A stretch of DNA of 64,000 nucleotides from Novosphingobium resinovorum (GCF_001742225.1 NZ_CP017075.1:682001-746000), one strand, 5' to 3'; positions 15,100-26,711 are shown, counted from the first letter of the stretch. Program-made: numbers and translations. The notes: generated by a model from the letters alone, not told the origin.

Positions 15100-16409
15100 T
15101 GGCTCTCCTCGATAAGGATCGCATCTTCACCAACCTCTACGGCTTCCAGCCGTGGAACCTGAAGGAAGCGCAGGCGCGCGGCGCCTGGGACAACACCAAG
15201 GACCTGATCGCGCGCGGACGTGACGCCATCATCGACGAGATGAAGGCATCGGGTCTGCGCGGTCGCGGCGGTGCGGGCTTCCCCACCGGCATGAAGTGGT
15301 CCTTCATGCCCAAGCAGCCGCCGCTCGACCAGAACGGCAACCCCAAGCCCAGCTTCCTGGTCATCAACGCGGACGAATCCGAACCGGGTTCGTGCAAGGA
15401 CCGCGAGATCATGCGCCACGATCCGCACCTGCTGTTCGAAGGCGCTCTGGTGGCCGGTTTCGCGATGGGTGCGCGGGCAGCCTACATCTACATCCGCGGC
15501 GAATACATCCGCGAGGCCGAAGTGCTCTTCGCCGCGCGTGAGGAAGCCTATGCGGCGGGCCTGCTGGGCAAGAACGCGGCGGGTTCGGGCTACGACTTCG
15601 ACGTCTTCGTCCATCGCGGTGCCGGCGCCTACATCTGCGGCGAAGAAACCGCGATGATCGAAAGCCTCGAAGGCAAGAAGGGCCAGCCCCGCCTGAAGCC
15701 GCCGTTCCCGGCCGGCGCGGGCCTCTACGGCTGCCCGACCACGGTGAACAACGTGGAATCGATCGCGGTGGCTCCGACCATCCTGCGTCGCGGCGCCTCG
15801 TGGTTCTCTTCCTTCGGGCGCGAGAACAACAAGGGCACCAAGCTCTTCCAGATCAGCGGGCACGTGAACCGTCCCTGCGTGGTCGAGGAAGAGATGTCGA
15901 TCCCGTTCAGCGAACTGATCGAGCGTCACTGCGGTGGTATTCGCGGCGGCCGCGACAACCTGCTGGCGGTGATCCCCGGCGGTTCGTCGGTGCCGCTGGT
16001 GCCCTCGGCCGACATCTGGGACGCGCCGATGGACTTCGACGGCCTCAAGGCGGTCGGCTCGGGCCTCGGCACCGCCGCCGTCATCGTCATGGACAAATCC
16101 ACGGACATCGTCCGCGCCATTTCGCGCCTCTCGTACTTCTACAAGCATGAGAGCTGCGGCCAGTGCACGCCGTGCCGTGAAGGCACCGGCTGGATGTGGC
16201 GCGTGATGGAACGCCTGCGCACCGGCGACGCGCATGTCGAGGAAATCGACATGCTCCAGCAGGTCACCAAGCAGGTCGAAGGCCACACCATCTGCGCGCT
16301 CGGCGACGCAGCCGCGTGGCCGATCCAGGGCCTCATCAAGCACTTCCGTCCCGAGATCGAGCGCCGTATCGAAGCGCGCCACGGCTCGCTGCAAGAGGCT
16401 GCAGAATAA
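15099..16409 (+). CDS. nuoF: NADH-quinone oxidoreductase subunit F (NADH and FMN binding)
   Basis: A 436-residue 51-kDa-type subunit: it oxidises NADH through FMN and passes electrons to cluster N3. The nucleotide/FMN loop [14 protein letters not shown] and [17 protein letters not shown] are visible, as are [12 protein letters not shown] and the N3 ligand motif [14 protein letters not shown] with the later Cys in [13 protein letters not shown]. The start is the ATG overlapping the nuoE stop. Confidence 0.97.
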   Translation: MALLDKDRIFTNLYGFQPWNLKEAQARGAWDNTKDLIARGRDAIIDEMKASGLRGRGGAGFPTGMKWSFMPKQPPLDQNGNPKPSFLVINADESEPGSCKDREIMRHDPHLLFEGALVAGFAMGARAAYIYIRGEYIREAEVLFAAREEAYAAGLLGKNAAGSGYDFDVFVHRGAGAYICGEETAMIESLEGKKGQPRLKPPFPAGAGLYGCPTTVNNVESIAVAPTILRRGASWFSSFGRENNKGTKLFQISGHVNRPCVVEEEMSIPFSELIERHCGGIRGGRDNLLAVIPGGSSVPLVPSADIWDAPMDFDGLKAVGSGLGTAAVIVMDKSTDIVRAISRLSYFYKHESCGQCTPCREGTGWMWRVMERLRTGDAHVEEIDMLQQVTKQVEGHTICALGDAAAWPIQGLIKHFRPEIERRIEARHGSLQEAAE

Positions 16410-18427
16410 TGCCTAAGGTAAAAGTAGACGGCGTCGAGATCGACGTTCCTGCAGGCGCCACCGTGCTGCAGGCCGCCGAACTCGCCGGCAAGGAAATCCC
16501 GCGCTTCTGCTATCACGAGCGCCTGAGCATCGCCGGCAACTGCCGCATGTGCCTGGTCGAAGTGAAGCCCGGACCGCCCAAGCCGCAGGCAAGCTGCGCG
16601 CTTCCCGCCACCGAAGGCCAGGAGATCCGCACGGACTCCGAAATGGTCAAGAAGGCGCGGGAAGGGGTGATGGAATTCCTTCTCATCAACCACCCGCTCG
16701 ACTGCCCGATCTGCGATCAGGGCGGCGAGTGCGACCTGCAGGACCAGTCGGTCGCCTACGGTCGCGGCGGTTCGCGGTATCACGAGCACAAGCGCGCGGT
16801 GACCGAGAAGTACATGGGCCCGCTCATCAAGACCACGATGACGCGCTGCATCCACTGCACCCGCTGCGTGCGCTTCTCGGAAGAGATCGCCGGCGTGGAC
16901 GAGATCGGCGCGCTCTATCGCGGCGAGACGATGCAGATCACCACGTATCTGGAGAAGGCCGCGCATCACGAGATGTCGGCCAACGTGATCGACCTCTGCC
17001 CGGTCGGCGCGCTCACCAGCCGTCCTTATGCGTTCGAAGCGCGTCCGTGGGAGCTGAAGAAGACGCTCTCGATCGACGTTTCGGACGCGACCGGCGCCAA
17101 CATCCGCATCGACGCGCGCGGCCGCGAAGTGCTCCGCGCACTTCCGCGCAACAACGACGACGTGAACGAGGAATGGCTGAGCGACAAGGCGCGCTTCCAG
17201 GTCGACGGCCTGACCAAGCGCCGCCTCGACAAGCCGTTCCTGCGCCGTGACGGCAAGCTGGTCCAGGCCACCTGGAACGAGGCTTTCGCCGCGCTGTCGA
17301 CCCTGAACCCCGGCGCCTCGATCGCGGCTGTCGCGGGCGACATGGTCGATTGCGAGACGATGTTCGCCGCCAAGGCGCTCGTCGGTGCGCTCGGCTCGAC
17401 CCTCCTCGAAGGTCGCCAGACCGGCATGGACTACGATACGTCGAGCCTGGCCGCCGTCAACTTCAACACCACCTTCAACGACATCGAGACGGCCGATGCC
17501 ATCCTGATCGTCGGCTCGATGGTTCGCTGGGAAGCGCCGACGGTCAACGTCCGTCTGCGCAAGGCCGTGAAGCGCGGCGCCAAGGTGTTCCTGATCGGTC
17601 CCGAGTGGGAAACCACCTTCGGCGGCGAGTTCCTCGGCGAAGACCTCTCGCTGATCGGCAACCTGCCGGGCCACGTCGCGGAGGCGCTTTCGGGCGCCAA
17701 GCGCCCGGCGGTGATCCTGGGCGGCGCGGCTCTCGGCCGTGGCGGTCTGGAAGCCGGCCTTGCTCTTGCAGGCCAGTTCAACCTTGTCCGCACTCTGGAA
17801 GACGGCACCGCCTGGAACGGCTTCAACGTCCTGCACATGGCCGCTTCGCGCATGGGCGGCCTGATGCTGGGCTACGCGCAGAAGGGCGGCATCGCCGACC
17901 TCGCCGCCGCCAAGCCCAAGGTGCTGATCTCGCTCGGCGCCGACGAAGTGGACTACACCAGGTTCGCAGACTCGATGATCGTCTACATCGGTCACCACGG
18001 TGACAAGGCGGCGCACGCTGCCGACGTGATCCTGCCCGCCTCGGCCTACACGGAGAAGGCCGGCACTTACGTCAACACCGAAGGCCGCGTGCAGTTCGCC
18101 GACAAGGCCGTCTTCGCGCCCGGCGACGCGCGTGAGGACTGGACGATCCTGCGCGCACTGGCCGACGCCTTCGGCGTCTCGGTTGGCTTCGACAGCTTCG
18201 ACCAGCTTCGCGCCGCCATGGTCGCCTCGGTCCCGGCGCTCGGCGTCGAGGGTCTGGCCGACTACGGCGCTGCGCTCCCGGCGGGTGGCGGTTCGGCTTC
18301 GGGCGCGATCGCCTATCCGATCAAGGACTTCTACATGACCAACCCGATCGCGCGCGCCAGCGCGACGATGCAGCGTTGCTCGGCCGAGCTGCTGCACGGT
18401 GAAGAGTTCGCGGAGGCCGCGGAATGA
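16409..18427 (+). CDS. nuoG: NADH-quinone oxidoreductase subunit G
   Basis: A 672-residue 75-kDa-type subunit that wires electrons from NuoF to NuoI. The [2Fe-2S] cluster N1b motif is [20 protein letters not shown], the His/Cys ligated N5 site is [18 protein letters not shown], and N4 is [10 protein letters not shown] with a later CPVGALTS. The C-terminal part is the molybdopterin-oxidoreductase-like domain without cofactor residues. Length fits the short alphaproteobacterial/mitochondrial type, not the ~900-residue E. coli form. It starts at an ATG overlapping the nuoF stop (TAATG). Confidence 0.97.
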   Translation: MPKVKVDGVEIDVPAGATVLQAAELAGKEIPRFCYHERLSIAGNCRMCLVEVKPGPPKPQASCALPATEGQEIRTDSEMVKKAREGVMEFLLINHPLDCPICDQGGECDLQDQSVAYGRGGSRYHEHKRAVTEKYMGPLIKTTMTRCIHCTRCVRFSEEIAGVDEIGALYRGETMQITTYLEKAAHHEMSANVIDLCPVGALTSRPYAFEARPWELKKTLSIDVSDATGANIRIDARGREVLRALPRNNDDVNEEWLSDKARFQVDGLTKRRLDKPFLRRDGKLVQATWNEAFAALSTLNPGASIAAVAGDMVDCETMFAAKALVGALGSTLLEGRQTGMDYDTSSLAAVNFNTTFNDIETADAILIVGSMVRWEAPTVNVRLRKAVKRGAKVFLIGPEWETTFGGEFLGEDLSLIGNLPGHVAEALSGAKRPAVILGGAALGRGGLEAGLALAGQFNLVRTLEDGTAWNGFNVLHMAASRMGGLMLGYAQKGGIADLAAAKPKVLISLGADEVDYTRFADSMIVYIGHHGDKAAHAADVILPASAYTEKAGTYVNTEGRVQFADKAVFAPGDAREDWTILRALADAFGVSVGFDSFDQLRAAMVASVPALGVEGLADYGAALPAGGGSASGAIAYPIKDFYMTNPIARASATMQRCSAELLHGEEFAEAAE

Positions 18428-19470
18428 CTTCGTTCTTCCAGTCCCTCGGGATGCCTTTCGAGGGGGCATGGCTGCTCTCGACGATCTGCGGCATCCTGCT
18501 GATCGCGCTGCCGCTGATGCTGGCCGTCGCGATGATCATCTACGTCGACCGCAAGATCTGGGCCGCCATGGCGCTGCGCCGTGGTCCCAACGTGGTCGGC
18601 CCGTTCGGTCTGCTGCAGTCCTTCGCGGATGGCCTGAAGGTCTTCCTGCAGGAAACCATCATCCCTTCGGCCGCGAACAAGGGCATCTTCCTGATCGCGC
18701 CGGTCGTGACCTTCACCGTGGCGCTGATGGCCTGGGCGGTGATCCCGTTCAATTCGAACGCGATCCTGGCCAACATCAACATCGGCCTGCTCTATGTCCT
18801 CGCGATCAGCTCGCTGGGCGTCTACGGCACGATCATGGCGGGCTGGGCTTCGAACTCGAAGTACCCGTTCTTCTCGGCGATGCGCGCTTCGGCGCAGATG
18901 ATCTCCTACGAAGTCTCGATCGGCTTCATCCTGATCTGCGTCGTCCTGTGGGCGGGCACGTTCAACATGAACGGCATCGTCCTCGCGCAGAAGGGCCACG
19001 TCCTCGGCATCATCAACGGCTTCGTCGCGAACCCGCTGCTGTTCCCGATGTGGGTGATGTTCCTGGTGTCGAGCCTTGCGGAAACGCAGCGCGCGCCGTT
19101 CGATCTTACCGAAGCGGAATCCGAACTCGTCGCCGGTTACCAGACCGAATATTCGTCGATGGCCTTCGCCGCCTACTGGCTGGGTGAATATGCCAACGTG
19201 CTCCTGATGTGCGCGCTCAACGCGACGCTGTTCTGGGGTGGCTGGCTGCCGCCGCTCGATATCCCGGTTCTGTACCTGATCCCGGGCTTCGTGTGGTTCC
19301 TGCTCAAGATCTTCTTCTTCTTCTTCGTATTCAGCTGGGTCAAGGCGACGGTGCCCCGTTACCGTTACGACCAGCTGATGCGCCTGGGCTGGAAGGTCTT
19401 CCTCCCCGTTTCGCTCGCTTTCGTCGTGATCGTCAGCGGCTACCTCATGGCTACCGGACACTTCGCATGA
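18424..19470 (+). CDS. nuoH: NADH-quinone oxidoreductase subunit H
   Basis: A 348-residue membrane subunit with eight helices that joins the quinone cavity to the proton-pumping arm. Signatures: [33 protein letters not shown] on the quinone-site face and the acidic loop [26 protein letters not shown]. It overlaps nuoG (ATGA) and nuoI (ATGA). Confidence 0.97.
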   Translation: MTSFFQSLGMPFEGAWLLSTICGILLIALPLMLAVAMIIYVDRKIWAAMALRRGPNVVGPFGLLQSFADGLKVFLQETIIPSAANKGIFLIAPVVTFTVALMAWAVIPFNSNAILANINIGLLYVLAISSLGVYGTIMAGWASNSKYPFFSAMRASAQMISYEVSIGFILICVVLWAGTFNMNGIVLAQKGHVLGIINGFVANPLLFPMWVMFLVSSLAETQRAPFDLTEAESELVAGYQTEYSSMAFAAYWLGEYANVLLMCALNATLFWGGWLPPLDIPVLYLIPGFVWFLLKIFFFFFVFSWVKATVPRYRYDQLMRLGWKVFLPVSLAFVVIVSGYLMATGHFA

Positions 19471-19952
19471 CCGTCGCATACCTCATCAAGAGCTTCACGC
19501 TCTGGGAGTTCGTGAAGGCGCACTGGCTGACCTTGAAGTATTTCTTCAAGCCCAAGGCGACGATCAACTACCCGTTCGAGAAGAACCCGCTTTCGCCCCG
19601 CTTCCGTGGTGAGCACGCCCTGCGCCGTTATCCCAACGGCGAGGAACGCTGCATCGCCTGCAAGCTGTGCGAAGCGATCTGTCCGGCGCAGGCGATCACC
19701 ATCGAGGCGGCGCCCCGCGTCGACGGTTCGCGCCGCACCACGCGCTACGACATCGACATGACCAAGTGCATCTACTGCGGCTTCTGCCAGGAAGCCTGCC
19801 CGGTCGATGCCATCGTCGAAGGGCCGAACTTCGAATACGCGACCGAAACGCGCGAAGAACTGCTCTACGACAAGGCCAAGCTGCTGGCGAACGGGGACAA
19901 GTGGGAGCGTGCTATCGCCGCGAACCTTGAAGCCGACGCGCCGTACCGTTAA
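19467..19952 (+). CDS. nuoI: NADH-quinone oxidoreductase subunit I
   Basis: A 161-residue 8Fe ferredoxin-type subunit (TYKY family) holding clusters N6a and N6b. Two ligand sets are clear: [16 protein letters not shown] and [16 protein letters not shown]. The short amphipathic N-terminus ([23 protein letters not shown]) docks it to the membrane subunit NuoH. The ATG overlaps the nuoH stop. A 28-nt spacer with AAGGAAACGGG precedes nuoJ. Confidence 0.97.
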   Translation: MTVAYLIKSFTLWEFVKAHWLTLKYFFKPKATINYPFEKNPLSPRFRGEHALRRYPNGEERCIACKLCEAICPAQAITIEAAPRVDGSRRTTRYDIDMTKCIYCGFCQEACPVDAIVEGPNFEYATETREELLYDKAKLLANGDKWERAIAANLEADAPYR

Positions 19953-19980
19953 CCGGCGCGCGCAAGGAAACGGGCTTCCC

Positions 19981-20598
19981 ATGATCCATATTATCGCCTT
20001 CTACCTCTTCGCGGTGATGACGGTGGCCTCCGGCGCCATCACCATCCTCTCGCGCAACCCGGTGCATTCGGTGCTCTGGCTGATCCTGGCGTTCTTCAAC
20101 GCCGCCGGCCTGATGGTGCTGACCGGCGCCGAGTTCATCGCGGCGCTGCTGGTCATCGTCTACGTCGGTGCGGTCGCGGTGCTGTTCCTGTTCGTCGTCA
20201 TGATGCTCGACATCGACTTCGCCGAACTGCGCGCCGGTTTCGTCCGCTACTTCCCGTTCGGGGCGCTGGTGGCCATCGTGCTGCTGGCCGAGATCGTGCT
20301 GGGCATCGGTGCCTACCGCGCCGGTAACCTGGAACTGGGCACGCCGGATGGTACTGCTGCAACGGCTGCGGGTCTCTCGAACATCGAGGCGATCGGCGGA
20401 CTGCTCTACAGCCGCTACCTGTTCCTGTTCGAGGCAGCGGGCGTCATCCTGCTCGTCGCCATGATCGGTGCCATCGTGCTGACCCATCGCCAGCGTAACG
20501 ACACGCGCGGCCAGAAGATCAGCAAGCAGAACCAGCGCCGTCCGCAGGACGCGACGGTCAACGTCAAGCCTGAAATCGGCAAGGGGGTCTCGCTGTGA
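19981..20598 (+). CDS. nuoJ: NADH-quinone oxidoreductase subunit J
   Basis: A 205-residue membrane subunit (ND6 family) with five helices. [28 protein letters not shown] is the conserved third helix with its pi-bulge region, and LTHRQR marks the cytoplasmic end. The C-terminal ~35 residues ([18 protein letters not shown]) are basic and hydrophilic. The stop overlaps the nuoK GTG start. Confidence 0.95.
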   Translation: MIHIIAFYLFAVMTVASGAITILSRNPVHSVLWLILAFFNAAGLMVLTGAEFIAALLVIVYVGAVAVLFLFVVMMLDIDFAELRAGFVRYFPFGALVAIVLLAEIVLGIGAYRAGNLELGTPDGTAATAAGLSNIEAIGGLLYSRYLFLFEAAGVILLVAMIGAIVLTHRQRNDTRGQKISKQNQRRPQDATVNVKPEIGKGVSL

Positions 20599-20900
20599 TC
20601 GGCGTCGAACATTACGTGGTCGTGAGCTCGATCCTCTTCGTGCTCGGCGTCCTCGGCATCTTCATCAACCGCAAGAACATCATCGTCATCCTGATGTCGA
20701 TCGAACTGATCCTGCTTGCGGTGAACATCAACCTCGTCGCGTTCAGCGCCTTCCTGCACGACCTGACTGGCCAGATCTTCGCCATGTTCGTGCTGACGGT
20801 GGCTGCGGGCGAGGCCGCAGTGGGGCTTGCTATCCTCGTGATCTACTTCCGTGGCCGCGGCACCATCGCCGTCGACGACGTCAACCGGATGAAGGGGTAA
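20595..20900 (+). CDS. nuoK: NADH-quinone oxidoreductase subunit K
   Basis: A 101-residue ND4L-type subunit with three transmembrane helices. The two conserved membrane glutamates of the proton path are in [15 protein letters not shown] and [15 protein letters not shown]. Start is GTG at 20595 in a GTGA overlap with nuoJ. Confidence 0.96.
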   Translation: MIGVEHYVVVSSILFVLGVLGIFINRKNIIVILMSIELILLAVNINLVAFSAFLHDLTGQIFAMFVLTVAAGEAAVGLAILVIYFRGRGTIAVDDVNRMKG

Positions 20901-20904
20901 GTCC

Positions 20905-23016
20905 GTGTCGATCTACCTCATCGTCTTCCTGCCGCTGCTGGCGTCGATCCTTGCCGGGTTCGCGAACAAGTCGCTCGGCTTCGTCGTGCCCAAGGTGCTG
21001 ACGACCGGCGCGCTGTTCATCGCCTGCGGCCTGTCCTGGCCGATCTTCATTGCCTTCCTGACCGGCAGCGCTGAAGCCAGCGTCTTCCCGGTCCTGAAGT
21101 GGGTGGCCTCGGGCACGATGACCTTCGACTGGGCGCTGCGCGTGGATACGCTCACCGCCGTCATGCTCGTGGTCATCACCTCGGTCTCGGCGCTCGTGCA
21201 CCTCTATTCTTGGGGCTACATGAGCGAGGAGCCGGATCAGCCGCGCTTCTTCGCGTACCTCTCGCTGTTCACTTTCGCCATGCTCATGCTGGTGACGGCG
21301 GACAACCTGGTGCAGATGTTCTTCGGTTGGGAAGGCGTGGGCCTTGCCTCGTACCTCCTGATCGGCTTCTGGTTCCGCAAGCCTTCGGCCGGCGCCGCCG
21401 CGATCAAGGCCTTCGTGGTCAACCGCGTGGGCGACCTTGGCTTCATGCTCGGCATCTTCGGCACCTATCTGGTGTTCGGCACGGTCTCGATCCCCGAGAT
21501 CCTGCACGCCGCGCCGACGATGGCCGGTTCCACCATCGGCTTCCTCGGCCACCGGTTCGACACCATGACGGTGCTGTGCCTGCTGCTGTTCGTGGGCGCG
21601 ATGGGCAAGTCGGCGCAGCTTGGCCTGCACACCTGGCTTCCCGACGCGATGGAAGGCCCGACCCCGGTGTCGGCGCTGATCCACGCGGCCACCATGGTCA
21701 CCGCGGGCGTCTTCATGGTCTGCCGTCTCTCGCCGATGTTCGAGCAGAGCGAGACCGCGATGCACGTCGTCGCCGTGATCGGTGCCTGCACCTGCTTCTT
21801 CGCCGCCACGATCGGCTGCACGCAGTGGGACATCAAGCGCGTCATCGCCTATTCGACCTGTTCGCAGCTGGGCTACATGTTCTTCGCGGCCGGTTCGGGC
21901 GCGTTCGGTGCGGCCATGTTCCACCTGTTCACGCACGCCTTCTTCAAGGCCCTGCTGTTCCTCTGCGCCGGTTCGGTCATCCACGCGATGCACCACGAGC
22001 AGGACATGCGTTTCTACGGCGGTCTGCGTAAGAAGATCCCGATCACCTTCTGGACGATGACGGCGGGTACGCTGGCCATCACCGGTGTCGGCATTGCCGG
22101 CGTGATCGGCTTCGCGGGCTTCTACTCGAAGGACGCGATCCTCGAAGCGGCCTTCGGTTCGGGCAGCCAGGTCGGCACGTTCGCCTTCTGGATGGGCATT
22201 TTCGCCGCGCTCATGACGAGCTTCTATTCGTGGCGCCTGGTCTTCCTGACCTTCTTCGGCAAGCCGCGCTGGAACCAGTCGGAGCACGTCCAGCACGCTG
22301 TGCATGACGCCCATGGCCACGGTCATGACGATCATGCCCACGACGCGCACGGTCACGATGACCACGCTCATGATGCGGCGCATGATGACCACGCCCACGC
22401 ACCTGCCGAACTCGGCATGCGCGGTCCGGACTATGGCGACCATGGCGACGGCACGGGTGGCTATCACCCGCACGAAAGCCCGCTGGTGATGCTGCTGCCG
22501 CTGCTGATCCTGTCGGTCGGCGCTGTAGCTGCCGGTTTCGTCTTCAACCACGCCTTCGTCTCCGAAGGCGAGGGCGAGTTCTGGAAGGGCGCCCTGGTCT
22601 TCCACGAGCACCTGATCCACGCCATGCACGGCGTTCCGATGTGGGTGAAGTGGGCGCCGTTCACGGTCATGGCCATCGGCTTCGTCACCGCCTGGTACGG
22701 CTACATCAAGAACACCGCGTTCCCGAAGGCGGTCGCCGACCAACTCGGCCCGGTCCACACCTTCGTCTACCGCAAGTGGATGTTCGACGAGCTCTACAAC
22801 ACGATCTTCGTCAAGCCTGCCTTCTGGCTGGGCGGCGTGTTCTGGAAGGTGCTCGACATCGGCGTGATCGATCGCTTCGGTCCCGACGGTGCGGCGGCTG
22901 TCGTCGCCAGGGGTTCGACTTACGCGCAGAAAGTCCAATCGGGCTATCTCTACAGCTACGCTCTTGTCATGCTGCTGGGCCTTGTCGGCGCCATCAGCTG
23001 GGTGATCGCGGGATAA
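20905..23016 (+). CDS. nuoL: NADH-quinone oxidoreductase subunit L with His-rich insertion
   Basis: A 703-residue antiporter-like proton-pumping subunit (ND5 family). Conserved parts include [18 protein letters not shown] with the key membrane Glu, [34 protein letters not shown] with the broken-helix Lys/His, and [16 protein letters not shown]. Residues 461-498 are an unusual loop with 15 His and 9 Asp in 38 residues (for example [17 protein letters not shown]), placed in the segment before the last helices and the lateral helix. Start is GTG at 20905. The insertion is in frame and flanked by normal NuoL sequence. Confidence 0.96.
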   Translation: MSIYLIVFLPLLASILAGFANKSLGFVVPKVLTTGALFIACGLSWPIFIAFLTGSAEASVFPVLKWVASGTMTFDWALRVDTLTAVMLVVITSVSALVHLYSWGYMSEEPDQPRFFAYLSLFTFAMLMLVTADNLVQMFFGWEGVGLASYLLIGFWFRKPSAGAAAIKAFVVNRVGDLGFMLGIFGTYLVFGTVSIPEILHAAPTMAGSTIGFLGHRFDTMTVLCLLLFVGAMGKSAQLGLHTWLPDAMEGPTPVSALIHAATMVTAGVFMVCRLSPMFEQSETAMHVVAVIGACTCFFAATIGCTQWDIKRVIAYSTCSQLGYMFFAAGSGAFGAAMFHLFTHAFFKALLFLCAGSVIHAMHHEQDMRFYGGLRKKIPITFWTMTAGTLAITGVGIAGVIGFAGFYSKDAILEAAFGSGSQVGTFAFWMGIFAALMTSFYSWRLVFLTFFGKPRWNQSEHVQHAVHDAHGHGHDDHAHDAHGHDDHAHDAAHDDHAHAPAELGMRGPDYGDHGDGTGGYHPHESPLVMLLPLLILSVGAVAAGFVFNHAFVSEGEGEFWKGALVFHEHLIHAMHGVPMWVKWAPFTVMAIGFVTAWYGYIKNTAFPKAVADQLGPVHTFVYRKWMFDELYNTIFVKPAFWLGGVFWKVLDIGVIDRFGPDGAAAVVARGSTYAQKVQSGYLYSYALVMLLGLVGAISWVIAG

Positions 23017-23017
23017 G

Positions 23018-24553
23018 ATGATGACTGGTTTTCCGATCCTCAGCCTGATGCTGCTGGTGCCGCTCCTCGGCGCACTGGCATGCCTCTTCCTCGAAGCGAA
23101 AGCGGCGCGCACCGTCGCGCTGCTCGCAACCCTCGTCGATCTCGTCCTCGGCATCGCCCTGTGGATGAACTTCGACGTGGGCGGCGCCCAGTGGCAGTTC
23201 ACCGAGCGCCTGAACATCTTCTCGGGCTTCTCTTACGCCCTCGGCATCGATGGCATCGCCCTGCTGCTCATCATGCTCTCGGTCTTCCTCATGCCGATCT
23301 GCATCGGCGCGAGCCGCTCGATCGAGAAGCGCGTGGGCGAATACATGGCCGCCTTCCTGCTCGTCGAAGTGTTCATGCTCGGCGTGTTCATGGCGCAGGA
23401 CATGTACCTGTTCTACATGTTCTTCGAAGCCGGTCTGATCCCGATGTATCTCATCATCGGCATCTGGGGCGGTGCGGACCGCATCTACGCTTCGTACAAG
23501 TTCTTCCTCTACACGCTGCTCGGCTCGGTGCTGATGCTCGTCGCGATGCTGTGGATGGTCCACACGGCCGGGACCAGCGACATCCCGACGCTGATGGCCT
23601 ACGACTTCGACCCGCATGTCCAGACCTGGCTGTGGCTCGCCTTCTTCGCCAGCTTCGCGGTGAAGATGCCGATGTGGCCGGTCCACACCTGGCTTCCCGC
23701 CGCGCACGTTCAGGCGCCGACGGGCGGCTCGGTCATCCTGGCGGGCGTGCTGCTGAAGATGGGCGGCTACGGCTTCATCCGCTTCTCGCTGCCGATGTTC
23801 CCCGAAGCCTCGGTCTATTTCGGACCTCTGGTGTGGGGCCTGTCGATGGCCGCCGTCGTCATCACCTCGCTGATTGCGCTGGTGCAGAGCGACATGAAGA
23901 AGCTGATCGCCTATTCGTCGGTCGCGCACATGGCGATCGTCACCATCGGCCTGTTCGCCTTCAACGTGCAGGGCCTCGAAGGCTCGATGCTGGTGATGCT
24001 CAGCCACGGTCTGGTCGCAGGCGCGCTGTTCCTGTGCGTCGGCGTCATCTATGATCGCCTGCACACCCGCGAGATCAGCCGTTACGGCGGCCTCGCGATC
24101 AACATGCCGCGTTACGCCGTGTTCTTTCTGCTGTTCACGATGGCCTCGATCGGCCTGCCGGGCACCAGCGGGTTCGTCGGCGAATTCCTGAGCCTCGGCG
24201 GCATCTATCAGGTCTCGACCTGGACGGCGCTGATCTGCACCACCGGCATCATCCTGGGCGCGGCCTACATGCTGTACCTCTACCGCCGGGTCGTGTTCGG
24301 CGAGCAGAAGAACGCCGATGCTGCCGCGATGCCCGACCTCGACGCCCGCGAACTGGCGATGGTCATCCCGCTCGCGCTCGCCGCGCTGTGGATGGGTGTG
24401 TATCCCGAGAGCTTCATCGCTCCGATGCGTGCCGACATCGCCGCGCTCGACGCGCGCCTCGCCCGTGCCAAGCCGGCCGGCGACAGCGCGCCTACACCTG
24501 GAAAAGCTAAGCCTGCGCACGAAGAAGCCGCTGCGCATGGGGGGTCACACTGA
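23018..24553 (+). CDS. nuoM: NADH-quinone oxidoreductase subunit M
   Basis: A 511-residue antiporter-like subunit (ND4 family). FFEAGLIPMYLIIGIWGG contains the essential membrane Glu, and KMPMWPVHTWLPAAHVQAPTGGSVILAGVLLKMGGYG and MKKLIAYSSVAHMAIV are the conserved proton-channel helices. After the last helix there is a ~30-residue hydrophilic tail (AKPAGDSAPTPGKAKPAHEE) that most homologues lack. Two ATG codons at 23018 and 23021 are possible starts. It shares one base with nuoN (TGATG). Confidence 0.96.
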   Translation: MMTGFPILSLMLLVPLLGALACLFLEAKAARTVALLATLVDLVLGIALWMNFDVGGAQWQFTERLNIFSGFSYALGIDGIALLLIMLSVFLMPICIGASRSIEKRVGEYMAAFLLVEVFMLGVFMAQDMYLFYMFFEAGLIPMYLIIGIWGGADRIYASYKFFLYTLLGSVLMLVAMLWMVHTAGTSDIPTLMAYDFDPHVQTWLWLAFFASFAVKMPMWPVHTWLPAAHVQAPTGGSVILAGVLLKMGGYGFIRFSLPMFPEASVYFGPLVWGLSMAAVVITSLIALVQSDMKKLIAYSSVAHMAIVTIGLFAFNVQGLEGSMLVMLSHGLVAGALFLCVGVIYDRLHTREISRYGGLAINMPRYAVFFLLFTMASIGLPGTSGFVGEFLSLGGIYQVSTWTALICTTGIILGAAYMLYLYRRVVFGEQKNADAAAMPDLDARELAMVIPLALAALWMGVYPESFIAPMRADIAALDARLARAKPAGDSAPTPGKAKPAHEEAAAHGGSH

Positions 24554-26016
24554 TGGACTGGTCGCACTCCCTGCGCCTGATCGCGCCGGAAGAAACGCTG
24601 AGCATTGCAGGTCTGATCCTGCTTCTGATCGCCGCCTGGGGCGGTGACAAGGCAAGCCGCCTGATCTCGATCCTTGCCGTCACGGCGCTGGTCGGGGCCG
24701 CATTCCTCGTTGCCCCCGCGCTGTGCGGCGGGCACATGGGTCCGGACTACTCCGCGTTCTTCGGCCAGGTTCACGCCGATGCCTTCTCGGCCTTCGGCAA
24801 GATCCTGATCTACCTTTCGGCCGCCGCCACGCTCGTCGTCGCGCCTGCCTTCTTCGAGCGCCTCGGCGCGATGCGGGCCGAGTTCCCGATCCTCGTGATC
24901 TTCGCGGCGGTCGGCAGCGGCATGATGGTGTCGGCGGGCGATCTGCTGGCGCTGTACATCGGCCTCGAAATGAACTCGCTGGCCGCCTACGTGCTGGCCG
25001 CCTTCGTGCGGACCGACGGACGCTCGGCGGAAGCGGGCCTCAAGTACTTCGTGCTGGGCGCGCTGGCCTCGGGCATCCTGCTGTTCGGCATGAGCCTGAC
25101 TTACGGCTTCACCGGCACCACCTCGTTTGCGGGCATCAACGCCGCGCTGGCCGGTGGCCTGTCCAACGGCGCGCTGTTCGGCATCGTGTTCATGCTGGCG
25201 GGGCTTGCCTTCAAGATCAGCGCCGTGCCGTTCCACATGTGGACGCCGGACGTCTACGAAGGCGCGCCGACCCCGGTGACGAAGTTCTTCGCCACTTCGG
25301 GCAAGGTCGCGGCCATCGGCCTGACCATGCGCGTGATGCTCGATGCCTTCGGCGACCAGTCGGACGCATGGCGCCAGATCATCGTCTTCGTGGCGCTCGC
25401 CTCGATCGTGGTTGGTGCGCTGGGTGCGATCGGTCAGAAGAACATCAAGCGCCTGATGGCCTATTCGTCGATCAACAACGTCGGCTTCATCCTCGTGGGC
25501 CTCGCTGCGGCGAACCCGCAGGGTGCTTCGGCGATGCTGTTCTACCTCGTGATCTATGTCGCGATGACCGTTGCGGGCTTCGTCACCGTGCTGATGCTGC
25601 GGGACGAGAACGGCGACAACGTCGAGGAAATCGGCCAGTACGCGGGCCTCTCGCGCACCCGTCCGGGTCTTGCCGCTGCGCTGGCATTCGTGATGTTCAG
25701 CCTTGCCGGTATCCCGCCGATGTTCGGCTTCTGGGGCAAGTTCCTGGTGTTCAAGGCTGCCGTCGATGCGAACATGATGCCGCTCGCGGCGATCGGCTTC
25801 GCGGCCTCGGTGATCGGCGCGTTCTACTACCTGAAGGTCGTCAAGGTGATCTACTTCGATGAGCCGGTCGATGCCATCAAGTGGAAGAGCGACGTGTGGC
25901 ACAAGGCGATCCTGGTCGTGACCTGCCTGTTCATCTCGCCGCTGGGCTATCTGCTGAGCGGATGGCTGCAGGGCCTGACGGACACTGCCGCGACCGCGCT
26001 GTTCCACACGCTTTGA
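24553..26016 (+). CDS. nuoN: NADH-quinone oxidoreductase subunit N
   Basis: A 487-residue antiporter-like subunit (ND2 family) nearest to NuoK. Typical segments are LYIGLEMNSLAAYVLAAF, KYFVLGALASGILLFGMSL, FKISAVPFHMWTPDVYEGAPTPVTKFFATSGKVAA and KRLMAYSSINNVGFILVGL. It is the last nuo gene; its stop codon overlaps the TTG start of birA, so transcription and translation run on into the next genes. Confidence 0.96.
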   Translation: MDWSHSLRLIAPEETLSIAGLILLLIAAWGGDKASRLISILAVTALVGAAFLVAPALCGGHMGPDYSAFFGQVHADAFSAFGKILIYLSAAATLVVAPAFFERLGAMRAEFPILVIFAAVGSGMMVSAGDLLALYIGLEMNSLAAYVLAAFVRTDGRSAEAGLKYFVLGALASGILLFGMSLTYGFTGTTSFAGINAALAGGLSNGALFGIVFMLAGLAFKISAVPFHMWTPDVYEGAPTPVTKFFATSGKVAAIGLTMRVMLDAFGDQSDAWRQIIVFVALASIVVGALGAIGQKNIKRLMAYSSINNVGFILVGLAAANPQGASAMLFYLVIYVAMTVAGFVTVLMLRDENGDNVEEIGQYAGLSRTRPGLAAALAFVMFSLAGIPPMFGFWGKFLVFKAAVDANMMPLAAIGFAASVIGAFYYLKVVKVIYFDEPVDAIKWKSDVWHKAILVVTCLFISPLGYLLSGWLQGLTDTAATALFHTL

Positions 26017-26711
26017 TCGAAATCGTAGCAGAAACGGGGTCCACGAATCAGGATCTCGCGCAGCGGCTCTCCGGCGGTGAATACCTGCCAGAGGGCCGCT
26101 GGCTCGTTGCGGACCGGCAGAATGCGGGCAGGGGGCGTCTTGGCCGCGTCTGGGATGACGGTGCGGGCAATTTCATGGGCTCGACCGTGGTGCGCATCGC
26201 GCCGGGCGACCCGTCGCCTGCCACGCTGGCGCTGCTGACGGGCCTTGCGGTTCACGAGGCGCTGTCCCGCTTCGTCAGTTCCGGCTTGATGCTCAAGTGG
26301 CCGAACGACCTGCTGCTTCACGAAGCCAAGGTCGCGGGCATCCTGCTGGAGATGGTTTCGGGCGTGGTCATCGTCGGCATCGGTGTGAACCTCGTCCATG
26401 CGCCCGAAGTCCCGGGTCGCCGGACCGCTGCGCTGGGCGAGCTGGCCCCCAGCCGCGATATCTTCGCCGAGGCGCTGGCAGCCAGCTTCGACACCGAACT
26501 GCAGCGCTGGCGCTCGGTCGGCCTTGCCCCGCTGCTGCGTCGCTGGCAGAGTGCGGCACACCCGCAGGGAACCCCGCTTCGGGTGCTTCCGCCCGGTGAA
26601 GACGCGGTCGAAGGTGCGTTCGCGGGACTGGCGGAGGACGGAAACCTCCGCCTCGCCCTGCTTGACGGATCGATCCGGACGATCCACGCGGGTGACGTCC
26701 TGCTCGTATGA
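26013..26711 (+). CDS. birA: Biotin--[acetyl-CoA carboxylase] ligase, class I
   Basis: A 232-residue biotin protein ligase with only the catalytic and C-terminal domains; the N-terminal DNA-binding domain of E. coli BirA is missing, so it should not act as a repressor. Visible motifs: ETGSTNQDLAQ, ADRQNAGRGRLGRVWDD (the biotinyl-AMP loop), LKWPNDLLLHEAKVAGILLEM and VIVGIGVNLVHAP. It attaches biotin to carboxylase carrier proteins. The start is most likely TTG at 26013, because the conserved region begins at once (IEIVAETGSTN) and no ATG is nearby; the TTG overlaps the nuoN stop. Confidence 0.93.
   Translation: MIEIVAETGSTNQDLAQRLSGGEYLPEGRWLVADRQNAGRGRLGRVWDDGAGNFMGSTVVRIAPGDPSPATLALLTGLAVHEALSRFVSSGLMLKWPNDLLLHEAKVAGILLEMVSGVVIVGIGVNLVHAPEVPGRRTAALGELAPSRDIFAEALAASFDTELQRWRSVGLAPLLRRWQSAAHPQGTPLRVLPPGEDAVEGAFAGLAEDGNLRLALLDGSIRTIHAGDVLLV

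Noticed and set aside
16139..18469. 776-codon minus-strand reading frame opposite nuoG
   Set aside because: Antisense shadow of a certain gene; composition rich in Arg, Asp, His and Val with no domain.
20881..23217. 778-codon minus-strand reading frame opposite nuoL
   Set aside because: Antisense shadow; the His-rich stretch of nuoL gives only low-complexity sequence on the other strand.
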